From positions 24,273 to 88,272 of the forward strand of contig CANTFL010000714.1 in assembly GCA_947650285.1 (NCBI GenBank): a stretch of 64,000 nt of DNA, written 5' to 3'. This document shows positions 45,912-56,030 of the stretch, in pieces; position 1 is the stretch's first letter, and each line of letters starts with the position of its first letter. This DNA is from Hyaloperonospora brassicae (Eukaryota; Oomycota; Peronosporomycetes; Peronosporales; Peronosporaceae). The translations under genes and the position numbers were made by a program. A model generated the notes under the pieces. That model searched no databases and was not told where the DNA came from. It worked only from the letters and a program-made list of their open reading frames with translations.

Positions 45912-48721
45912 TCACCCTCCCTTATTTGATAGTCATCGCGTGACTATCAAACCTTGGTGGCCACCCTTTGGTCAATATAGGAACAGGAAGCACCTGTCTG
46001 GTCATACCCATTCATACCTGACTTTACCTCGCATAGTTAATATGTCTATGCGGGACGAATCAAAGTTGACACAGCCTGTTGCTGCGTCAGCCTCTTCGGC
46101 AGATGACCCGTCAACTGCTAATAGTTCTCTGCCTGCAGCACCTGTTGATGCAGACGCACGCGGTATCGCACCACGTGCACACGATGACTCCGAGTTATGG
46201 GTCAGCTACTCTGGCGAGTCAGATGTGTCTGACTCGGAAAAGGCTCCAGAGGCATTGCAAAAACCTACGGTACCTCTTCCTTCAACTAAGGAACTGACGA
46301 ACAAACGGGCTTGCGGCTTGCGTCACAGTCTGTTCGGCAGTGATGATGAGTCTCATGATGAGTACTATTACTCATTACCACGATCAACTAGTGCGTCTTC
46401 GCACAAGCGCGTTGGCGATGGAGCGAGCCGTCTCTACACTGAAGCCCGTGATACCGACGAAGGTACCACGTTGAAGCGTGATGAGCTGAAAACTTGTCGT
46501 TTGCCCGAACAGCTCATCAATAGCTTGTATTGCGAGACAAGCCAACACCATAGAATTCCATTATTCGATGCGACCGAGATTCATGGCTTTTCCTCCAGCG
46601 CGAGCAACTTTCGTGCTGAAGAAGACTTCTATCTCGATGCTTTTCTTGAGCATTGATGGTACAATGGTAACTAAAAGCGTGGCAAGACCTCGCTTTTGGC
46701 AGCGTGGAACGCGTTCGTCCAAAACGTCTATAATTTTGGACGTAAACCGTGCCTCCAAAAACTTAATGCATTACGCATCAAGTTCGAGAAAAGAACAACA
46801 AGCGGTACAAGTTATTATTTGTATCGATTATCACGTAAGGTAGGCATTCCTTGCCTCACATAGGGCGATCCTAGTGCGAGCTGTATCAACAACTCGCAAC
46901 GTGCACGTAATGACGTGTATTCCCTAAGTTCGCCCTGGGGAAGGGCACACATCTCACCTCAGATGCGTGACGCGATTGCAAACTTGCAATCCGTATACAA
47001 GCGCCAAATGCGCGTGTTTACCGATGATACCAAAGACCAATCGAATGAGTCTCGTCATACTGGCGGGCGAGACCCTCAACATCAGCTATCAGCTGAGACC
47101 GGGTCTACCAGATGTCTAACGAAGGTGGATACCTACGCCAGCGGACAAGACAACTTGTCCTCTCCCCGTTCTTCACGCTGCGGCCTGAAATACGCCCCAC
47201 TTCAAAGCGTCGACCACCGTGAGAATATACCAGGGGTTTCGGTGGAAGTGTAAAGACTAGATCCGGCTCAGCAGCCGGGACTGGCGGAGATTGTCGATCG
47301 CCACGAAAAATACCTGACCGAGTCGAGGGAAGACGTGGAGCACAAGTACAGTCGACGGAATGTCTCGCTAACGAACGTGCGATGTTTCTGTACCAAACAG
47401 GAAAAAGATCGATCGGAATTCGCGTTCGCTCAGCTTGAGAACGAACGCGTTACTCGTCACTTGCGCAACAAGCTAGAGGCAGCTCGCCGCGAGAGAGCAT
47501 CGATGATTGACCAACTTGAGAGTTTGGTCCGTGATCACAAGAAATTGCTGGGGATTTTTGAGTGGGCCGGATGTTTTTGGTCTCGGAAGAGGCCTCGTAC
47601 GGATAGTACGGGCGGAGACGACCAACATAGGACGTAGGGTGCCTGCGCATACTTCGAGGCAGCTTAATTTTGAATGCATTGCCTTTGCGGTGCAATACAC
47701 GAAAGGGACCAATGTATTTTGGTAGTAGTTTACTACTGCCGACATTAGTGCCTGCATGTCCAGGTAAGTTTACCGTAGACAGTAGCACTAGGTCGTTAAC
47801 CTTAAATGAAAGAACATTTGCTCTTCCATTCTTGTCTGCGTTCCGTTTCTGGCGGCTCACCGCATTTGCAATGGAGTCCTGAACAAAACGGACTACCGCC
47901 TCTCGAGTCAGCAGGAAGTTCTCTGCTGACTCGTTGTTTTGTCTTTCAGTGCGCTTCGTGCGCACTTCTAAGAAATTCTTCCCTTCTTCAGCGAGGGTGT
48001 CTTCTTCCTCGCTGGCATTGTCGTTGACGATGCTGAATATCCTAGCATCGTCATCATTGTCTGATGTAGCAGCAGCGTCATCGCTACTGCTGAGTTCGAT
48101 TTCCTCGATGTCGACGTTTTCGACATCGGCATCAAACGTATCGGCGTGAGCGGTGATACGTGATGAGCAAGAGCCAAAACGGTTTTTGCTCGAGCGAGTC
48201 CCTCCCCCCTTAACCCAGAGTCACTCTGTTTGAGGGCGGGAATACGTGGGTGGCGTAAGCCATTCACGTAGAACGGTGTATGCGTTGTGGACGCATGCAC
48301 GGAGTTGTTGATGGCGAACTCGAATATCGGCAAAAAATCACTCCGACTCGAAAAGGAGTGGACGCATCGACGAAGACTTTCTTCGAGGACACGGTTTGCA
48401 CGTTTTGTCTGACCATCTGTTTCAGGATAGTCAGAGGTTGACATCTTCAACCGTGTTCCCGATGTGCGGAACACGGATTGCCAAAACTCCGTCATGAACC
48501 TAGGGTCACGGTCGGACACGAGTTAACGGGGTAATTCGCGGAGTCGAAACACTGTGTCGATGGAGACACGCGCACAACCGTGTGCGTTGATCGATTCTGG
48601 GACTGCAGCAAGATGTACCATCTTGCTGTAACGATCCACAAACACAATAATACCATGATTCTTGTTAGTGTCTTCGGAAAACCCGAAGACAAAGTTCATG
48701 GACACGGACTCCTAACACTCT
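45779..48721 (-). repeat. Right arm of the near-identical 2.9-kb inverted repeat
   Basis: Reverse complement of 42144-45091, see there. The central unpaired part between the arms is about 690 bp (LTR remainders and the 74-bp spacer). Confidence 0.88.
45940..47637 (+). pseudogene. Antisense ORF of the - family-2 element, broken
   Basis: Near-identical partner of the ORF at 44976-43228, one residue different over the first 238 codons (Thr for Ile). The open part 45940-46656 has an ATG at 46042 (MSMRDESKLTQ) as its likeliest start. A shorter G run at 45925 puts the upstream LTR-borne ATG out of frame here. Parts 46915-47253 and 47335-47637 hold a basic linker and the coiled coil (LENERVTRHLRNKLEAARRE). 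Both copies share the TGA after 46656. The protein family is unknown to me. Confidence 0.6.
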
Positions 48722-49100
48722 GCCGGGACTGGCAGAGGTCGTAGCTGTGCACGGGATGAAGGACATGGCTTCACCCGTTGACAGACCTCGCAAGAACGAT
48801 TGTACTTGCGGACAAAATGATACTGGCGTGACCATCAAAAGCCACGACTAAACGTAAAGTAAGTCTTTTCTCGGCCACGATGCCCGCCAGACGGCGCATC
48901 GTGACACTCGAACATGATGCGTAATCGCACTTAATCATGACCGGGAACGAAGACACGAGAATTGTCGTCGACAACTGCTGTGTAGTACAGCAGACCATTT
49001 CGAGTCGTATAAAAATCCAACGAGGAACGGTATAGAACCGGCAAAGCTTACAAGGATTTCCGGGATGGAATCGCTAGATGACCTATCAAACGGAGCTGAT
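47450..49100 (-). pseudogene. Integrase of the - family-2 element, with stops
   Basis: The 48519-47968 frame carries VSDRDPRFMTEFWQSVF, the PETDGQTKRANRVLEES motif with the catalytic Glu nearby, and NNSVHASTTHTPFYVNG. The 48705-48523 frame has SMNFVFGFSEDTNKNHG with the first catalytic Asp region changed to Asn (MNF). The 47965-47450 frame holds the C-terminal module (LLPKYIGPFRVLHRKG). The TAG before SMNF and the TAA after LRELPR are shared with the + copy. The zinc-binding N-terminus lies at 48.8-49.0 kb outside the identical tract and differs from the + copy. Confidence 0.85.
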
Positions 49101-50990
49101 CCGTGTCTCCTGCGTATGCCTTCCGCACGTCGTCGAGTAACGGCGACGACGGCACACTGATGGACAGTGTCGCAACAGTGGGCAAGGCCTCACTGTTGAC
49201 TCGGGTCGCTGGCTCGAAGTCGGGCCGACGTGATAACGCATCAGCGACGACATTAAGTCGTCCTGGCTTGTACTACATGAAGAAGTTATACTTCGCGAAG
49301 AAGTACATCCACCTCACCATCCTTTGCAAAAGGTGTGGACTGTTTACGGCCGTGCGTAGTGACGCATGGTCCTTATAGATGGTGAAAGGTCTATCTCCCG
49401 AGAGATAGACCCGGAACTTATCCTGTGCATATTTCATGGCAAGCAGTTCCTTGTTATGCACTGGATAATTGCGTTCAGCTGATTGCAGCTGACGCGATTG
49501 ATAGCAGAAGACGCGCTCTGTGCCATCTGTGTCTTACTGCATCAACGCACAGCCGATAGCAAAATCGCTGGCGTCACAGACCACATGAAAAGGTCTGTCC
49601 TGATCTGCAATCGCCAATATCGGCGACTGTATCAAGCTTTACTTGATGCTTTCAAAGGGTCGCTGGCAGTCAGTGTTCCATGACCACTTCACATCTTTCT
49701 TGAGTAAGCAAAAAATATAATCAGTCATTTCGGCGCAATTGCGCGAGTACTTGTGCAAGTACGCCGCTAAGCCAAGGAACTTACGAAGTCCCTTGACATC
49801 GACTGGCACTGTTCAGTCGGTGATCGCCTTGATCTTTTCGGGATCAGGTCGGACGCCGTGTTTGCCGACGATGCACACAAGAAGTGGTATCTCGCTTGCC
49901 GCAAATATACACTTCTTGAGGTTGGCATACAACTTCTGCTTGCGCATAATTTGAAATAATTTACGGAAGTGAGTTCGGTGGACTTCAACGTCCGTCCTTC
50001 CATCCATATCCCGGCTATGGACGAACACGTCATCGAAATAACTTGGTGCGAAATCCCGCACCGGTCTCAACAGATCTGTTACACATCTGTTGAATGTTGC
50101 AGGGGCATTACTTAGCCCCTGTGGCATCACTAGCCACTCCCTCAGCATACCGCTGGGGTTGCTCACTGCTGTGTACGAAATGTCCCGTTCACACATGAGG
50201 ATCTGATAGAATCCATTTATCAGATCCATGGACGAAAAGATGGTACTCTTAGACATACCATCTATGATGACGTCCTTCCTCGGTATCGGCGTCTGAGCCG
50301 GTACCGTTGCAGCATTCAACTTGTTAAATGGGTGCACTATCCGCCATCCTCCTGTGGCCTTTCGCACACAGAAGGTCGGAGAGCTGTGAGGGGATGTCGA
50401 TTCCCTCACACGGCCCGCTGCTGAGCGATCGACAAAGAACTTGTCGATCGCTATCCCTTTTCACGATACAGTGGCCACTGCTTCATGACACAGTCCTTCG
50501 AGCCCGGTTTGAGCTAGATCTCGTGTCGAGTGCCTTTGTCCTTAGGCAACTCGCAAGGCACGGGTTCAGGGAACACATCCTTGAATTCTATCAAATCCTT
50601 ATACAAAGGATTTGCCTGAAGCGACTTCCAGGATTGAGATTCATATCTCTCAATCCTAGTCTTCTCATCGATGACACTATCGTCCATCGATGAACTGCTG
50701 AGAAACCGTTCGGTCTCAGTAAACACCGTTGCCGATCGAATATCGGTAACGTACTCGTCTTCCGCGACGAGTACACAGATTTGATTGACTTTGCCACTGC
50801 GCAGATCACGCAAGAACCGTTTCGATTTTAGCGTCGGCAATTGAGTTATCTCCGAATTAATGTTCGGAGGCGCAACCAGATCAACCCTGTAAGCGCCTAC
50901 TCTTGATCCGCCATTAACCAAGACATTCAGTGTCTCGATTACTTCCTGGGAAATCGCTTCCACAGGATCTGGGTGAGCTTTCCCCACAAT
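49101..50990 (-). pseudogene. RT and RNase H of the - family-2 element, nearly open
   Basis: The linker frame 50987-50514 leads to the RT frame 50409-49813: SPHSSPTFCVRKATGGWRIV, AQTPIPRKDVIIDGM with the glutamine intact, MDLINGFYQILMCERD, MPQGLSNAPATFNRCV, and the catalytic YFDDVFVHSRD. RNase H follows with FHVVCDASDFAIGCALMQ, a TAA, then NKELLAMKYAQDKFRVY and KDHASLRTAVNSPH, where the usual T-D-H is K-D-H. Only a few interruptions occur (about 50460, 49800, 49535), so this is the most recent copy of the window. Confidence 0.85.
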
Positions 50991-51488
50991 CTAATGATCA
51001 TCTACACTGTGTTCTTGTACGTTCGAGCTAACGACCGTACCACAAGTGAGGCCATCGCACTCACTCGTAGTACACCCACGTGAGTGTGGGCGTTCCAAGA
51101 CATTCGTCAGGTGGTTATCTGAGGAACAAGTGGCAGGTATAGTAACCGATCGATACTGCCAACTCACCCTTGGCTCGTATTTACTGAGCCAAGGCAACCC
51201 TAAGATGACGTCGAACTTTTCATGTAGGTCAAGCACGATGAAATCATCATCGTACTGTTCGCCTTTTAATGTGTAGTGGATTCCGACTACACGTTTCTTC
51301 ACAGTGATCGATGCGCCTGTCGTTAGGTGCAATGTCATACACGTTGGAGGGATCTCCCGCTCCACGAAGTTAAAACTTCCTGCCTCTAGCGACTGGCGAC
51401 GAACAAAATTGTTCGACGCCCCATAGTCAACTAGGGCGCGAAGTGACAAGTCTTTTGTCACTTCTGAGTTCAAGGTGATGTGTGACAC
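50991..51488 (-). CDS. Aspartic protease of the - family-2 element
   Basis: Open frame of 165 residues. The active site reads RALVDYGASNNFVRR, where the + copy has the commoner D-C-G. The flap region is TTGASITVKKRVVGIHY, and the C-terminal motif VILGLPWLSKYEPRVSW is intact. The D and G of the active site are kept, so activity is possible. It sits between the zinc knuckle and RT and would process the polyprotein. Confidence 0.82.
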   Translation of the reverse strand: MSHITLNSEVTKDLSLRALVDYGASNNFVRRQSLEAGSFNFVEREIPPTCMTLHLTTGASITVKKRVVGIHYTLKGEQYDDDFIVLDLHEKFDVILGLPWLSKYEPRVSWQYRSVTIPATCSSDNHLTNVLERPHSRGCTTSECDGLTCGTVVSSNVQEHSVDDH

Positions 51489-52727
51489 CTCATCACCAGG
51501 TTCAGAGACACACAGAAATTGTGTGTCAGGAGCAACCTTCTTCAGGAGATTTGCAAATGTTTTGATGTTGCTGGATCAGCAGGGCGCTCCGCCCCTACTG
51601 ATCCCGACCGTATTTTGATGGTCCACCTCGATGTTGCGACTTCGCAATAGCAACTGACCCTCGCCCTCCAGTTCTTCTTGCTGGTAAGTGAATACTGCGC
51701 TCGGCACCGCGAGGTAACGAGCGGGGGATACTGCATTCATATGCGTAGTGTCCCAGTTTATGACAGCGATGGCATCTCACCATTCGCTTGTCATTCGCAG
51801 GGCGAGGTTACTCGCCTTTGACATTACAGAGATTCATTGGTTCTGGACCTTCGACTGCTAATCGTCTCTGTGGACGATGCGGGGTCAAAGTAGCGTGAGA
51901 CTGTCTCACGCTATAGTCTTCTTGCTCCGCTGCAAAGATTGCCTCTGAGATTGTCTTTAGCTCTCCGCAGAACAGGTGGTTCTTAACGGGACCGTCTGAA
52001 AGGTCTTGAATAAAGATTGTAATCAACACAAACTCACTCACAGGGTTCACTAACATGCAGCTTGCAAGGTAGCGTACATGTTGGGCGTAAGCGTGAACCT
52101 TACGCTTACCCTGCTTGATTTGCAGGAGCTCCGAAATAGTCCTGAACTCTGCTCTGGGCGGCTCAAACGTCTCACTGAGCAGGGTCTTGAAGATTCTCAA
52201 CGACCCAAACACATGTGGGTCGTGCAACTTGAGGTTCAGGGCCCAAGCTCTGGCTTCTCCTGCCAGGTTAGACTGAGCGAATGAGACTTGCATTCGCTCA
52301 TCATCGATGCGAAAAGCATCGATGGCATCGTCCAGCTCGACGAATCACCTCAACAGGGAGTCTTCCTCGACTCCCCGATACTTGGAGACCTCTAGTTTTA
52401 GAGACTCCCGTCGACGCTCACGCGTCGGCTCTGCGGGCTGAGATTGTTGTTGCCTCAGTGCTTCGGTCCGCTGGTGATCTTGTTGTTGTAACAAGGTCAC
52501 CTACGCTCGCGACTCATCCAGTTCTCGTTGCTAGAACTTGCTAATGACGACATGTTTCTGGTCCCTATCACTTGATGATAGCATGGCCCAGATGGCCTCC
52601 TCGCCGACGGTCGAACTCATTCGTTCGATTGCACTCCATTCGATGTCGCTCAAATGGGAGTAGCTTTCACGGGTCCCGTGAAAGTTGTCGCCGTCTACAT
52701 CGTCCAACATGTTCATGTTGGGCGATG
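51489..52727 (-). pseudogene. Gag of the - family-2 element, with few stops
   Basis: Starts MNMLDDVDGDNFHG at 52722. Stops occur near 52532 and 52505, and a frame change near 52340. The capsid frame 52293-51808 reads LAGEARAWALNLKLHDPHVF, LRIFKTLLSETFEPP, FRTISELLQIKQGKRKVHAY, a standard gypsy Gag. A TGA then leads to the zinc knuckle at about 51770-51730, CHRCHKLGHYAYEC, a perfect CX2CX4HX4C. A glutamine-rich segment lies near residue 90. The start codon lies in a 13-bp hairpin (52698-52727). Gag forms the particle and binds the RNA. Confidence 0.82.
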
Positions 52728-52746
52728 GGGTTGTGGTCCTTGGACG

Positions 52747-52764
52747 GACTACAAAGTGCAACCA
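52747..52764 (-). other. Primer binding site, family 2
   Basis: TGGTTGCACTTTGTAGTCC begins two bases after the 5' LTR on the minus strand and resembles the family-1 site at 5039. In the + copy (29752) the same place is mutated (TGAAAGCATTTTGTAG). Confidence 0.5.
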
Positions 52765-52766
52765 GG

Positions 52767-53209
52767 TGTAACGGGGCACTGTTGACTACGTACTGGGTGA
52801 CCAGTACGAAGTATACTTCCACTGACGACAGTGGTCGGCAGTGCCCTGCTAGGTGTTTTAAGGGAAAACACAGAGGAAGGAAAGGAGACTAAGTAGTCAG
52901 ACTAGTCTCTTGGTAAAAGTAAAACTGTATTAATATAATCAAGTCCTATAACTCCTTGAATCTCTGTTGTCCTGACTTAATTATACTAATATAACTATAT
53001 GTATGATGACGTCTACTCACCACCCATTGCGCGCGTCTAGCAGCGATTGGTGGGTTGATATCATCACGATATCAACCAATGAGTAGACCCTTCGGTCATC
53101 CCAACAATATCACCATGTCTGTGATGTAGTTAAAAGAATATTCGACGTAATATTCTTTATTGTCAAATTGTTTTAATGACAATTTCATGAAACGGGCTTC
53201 CCCGTTACA
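52767..53209 (-). repeat. 5' LTR of the - family-2 element (443 bp)
   Basis: In minus orientation it begins TGTAACGGGGAAG and ends GCCCCGTTACA, an inverted repeat of nine bases. The nested palindrome lies at 53011-53088. It is closest to the right two thirds of the LTR at 44954-45397. Confidence 0.92.
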
Positions 53210-54287
53210 GGTCTCTCATTTTTCCTTCCACCCTCATGCCCAATATCATTCATGCTCTTCTTCTCGAAACATGGCACTCTCGTTGTCTTTGATCAGAACT
53301 TCAGCATAACTTGGCCACGATCAGATCTTGCGGTCCCTAATTTACGTGCATGTCTGTGTGCCGCTTTCTGCTTTGTCTGAGTCCACATGTCTGTACTTGA
53401 TTCTCGTCTGTGGTATGCTCAAACAATTTTACACACATGCAAAACTTTCGTAGACGTTATTAATGTGTGAGCTGGCGATCATCAGCTATAGCGACACTAC
53501 TGTGTATCACTTGTCACGAATGCTGAGCGACTTTTACGCAGGCATTATTTGCCTAAAGAATGAACACGCACATTGTTGCAGAATAGCGACTAGCGATACT
53601 GCGATACTGCGATACTGCGGGTGTGGGAACCCATTCGAGAGAGCTTGTCGCAAAACTGATCGGCAGTTGGTCGTACACTTTCGAGACGGCGCCCCACTAA
53701 AGAGACAACAAAGACCGATGGACTGTGCAGTGATTGGACGACCATGCGGCTACTTGAACGACCAGTTCGATAGGTACAAAGCACTGATCGACAGAAACGG
53801 GCGCAAGCAGGTCGTTGCGAGCGAAAGAGGGGAGCTATGATGGTAGCTCGAAGGTTATCCGGATGACGTCGATCACTTGGAAGTGTGTGGAGCTTGTTAC
53901 TGCCAACAGCCTGTCAGGGCAATCTGTGGACCAAACACTTTGGACTGCAGACAGGAGGTAGCCATTGAAGCAGCACCATATGGCAAATGGTATCAACCAG
54001 CAGCAGCTCACGAGACAACTGCCGTCTTGACCACTCGGTATCCATCTTAGACAATCACTTGGTATCAATTCTTTCGTTACTTCGCCTGCGTAAAAGCAGC
54101 CAGGGACAATTGATTATACAGCACAATACACATCAAACGCAGCACAAACCTTGTACGCTCATGTCGGCCACAATGCTGCAATCACGCGGGCATCGACTCG
54201 CAGGTACACGTCCACATTTTGCATCATTCATTCTGACGCTGTGCTGGTCGCGACTGGACGACTTGGCTGTTCTCGCCACCTCTGCTT
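53210..54287. other. Intergenic, no recognised gene
   Basis: A + frame at 53463-53840 (125 residues) has no known domain. Within it three copies of the 9-mer CGATACTGC stand in tandem (about 53590-53618). Nothing else supportable. Confidence 0.4.
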
Positions 54288-56030
54288 TCACCACGACATT
54301 GACGACGGCAGGGTAAAGGTCGGACCGACCATCATACTTTCCCACTTGAACACAATGGACAACGTGTTCATCGCAAGCGACGCGACCGATTCGTGGTCGC
54401 CGTTGTCCATGCACCCGCCGTACTCGACCCGTGCGCCTTCCTGGAAGAACGGGCCACTGTTTTCTCCACAATCACTGGCAGGCTCGAAGACAAACCAACC
54501 GGATAGCTCGGTCCACTGCACGAGTTTGCCATCTCGGCTGACACGAGCCAACGAGGGGTCGGTGAGGCGTTCGGGTGCAACCGACTGCACACAAATGAGA
54601 AACCCCTTCCGAGTGCGTACGCGGAACAATAAATACACACATCGATAGAGCTTCACGCCGTCTTCGCCCTGCGTCTCGCGCAACGCTACGATCGTGTCAT
54701 CGTCCACGCGCTGCAGGATACGCAGCGTCATGAGGCCGTGGAACTTGGCCTCTGTGCACTCTGGGTTCGAGAAACACTGCCACGTGCTTGTCATCAGATG
54801 CAACGCGTTGTGTCCAGCAAACTGCTTGCGCAGTGAAAACTTGAGCTTCGTGCCGTCCAGCAGCCGTTTGTCCGTCCAGCCCATGATACTGACGCCCGTG
54901 CTTATCGCCTTGCCGCTCAACGAGAACGACAGCACGGAGCGGTAGACTCTCGTTCACCAGTGCCGTTGACTCGCGAGCGCTCAGTGGCTTGTAGCCCAGC
55001 TGCTTCCGTAGAGCCACTGCCAATGGCGCCTTGCTCGTCACCGTCGGACCCGCCAAGGTCGGCCGTGGCTCACTGTAGAACGACGGCTTGGTCTTGTATT
55101 TCGTACTCAGGGGGGACACCCCACAACCGCTTGCGACCGTCGTCAGTGGTCGGCTCGAGGTACTACCACAGTGCACAGGCGACGACGACGGCGACAGTGT
55201 AGCCATCGACGCAGTCGACGACGTCGTTGCCGTGTCCGAGTCCGACATGTCCGACTCGTCGAGCGAATTGGCCGTCGCGCAGTGAGCCATTGCCTCGAGA
55301 TCCGCCGCAAATTGGTGCCGGCAGTCGAGCAACAGCTGCAGCTTTGCAGTCTCCTTGACCAGCTCCTCTTGCTCGGAAATGAGCTCTGCATAGTGCCGAT
55401 GCTGCACGTGGTCCGCAACGACCGTCTCGGGCTTCTGCTTGGACAGCGACAGCGTCTCCAAATGCCGCTCGAGGTCCGATACTTTGTCGCGCAAGCCCTT
55501 GAGCGCAGCCTACATGGGTACAAACATAGCAACGGTACACATACATATACGTTCCCAAGAATCCAAAATTTGAGATCACGAAAAAAACAAACGAAAGAAA
55601 CAAAACAACACGTGTGTGGGTCAAAAAAACAGTCCCACCGCATCGAAAAACACACACACCGCCTCATACGACACACACAACGACACTGAATAAAACCAAC
55701 GACTCTGTGTCGTCATGTCGTCGACAACGATCAAATGTGTTTTTATTCCTCGTCGTGAGGCTGTAGTGTCCATACCTTATTGCGGTGGTACGCGCGCTTC
55801 ACGACCTCCCGATGCCGCACGCGGCGCTCGACGGCCGACAGTTTGCTCTTCAGTGCATCGTCCTGCCCACGCGCTCCTTTTCCCCACGCTGCCGTTACTT
55901 CCGACCGCGCAGGCGACGGCGTCTCGAGTGGATCGGCCAAGAGCAGTATATCCAGCAGCGCCTGGTCGTCGGCGTTCCAGTGGCCGCTGCCAACGTGCAG
56001 ACTCGAAAACTCGGGCGCAGCCACCTGCAT
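54288..56030 (-). CDS. bZIP protein with START-like C-terminal region (oomycete type), one frameshift
   Basis: Exon 1 (56030-55776) starts at an ATG, has an acidic N-terminus (DDQALLDILLLADPLE), and ends with a basic region RRVRHREVVKRAYHRNK. The intron has GT at 55775 (AAG|GTATGG) and AG at 55510 (TGTAG|GCTGCG). Exon 2 (55509 onward) continues in phase with a leucine zipper, ALKGLRDKVSDLERHLETLS. A Ser/Thr-rich linker follows, then a C-terminal domain of about 220 residues (TDKRLLDGTKLKFSL, FVFEPASDCGENSG) that resembles the START-like half of oomycete proteins annotated as M96 mating-specific or bZIP. A single-base frameshift near 54940 separates it from the linker. Likely a DNA-binding regulator with a possible ligand pocket. 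The bZIP call is good; the START-like call is from memory of the family. Confidence 0.7.

Larger units (their letters stand above)
45472..53209 (-). mobile_element. Family-2 Ty3/gypsy element (- strand), best-preserved copy
   Basis: A 7.7-kb element read right to left: 5' LTR 53209-52767, primer site, gag with an intact CCHC knuckle, protease, RT, RNase H, integrase, antisense ORF (+ strand), polypurine tract, 3' LTR 45911-45472. Its gag, protease and RT are open over long stretches, while the last third shares the stops of the + copy. The two LTRs are unusually different from each other, and the flanking five bases do not match. No chromodomain was found. Confidence 0.9.
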
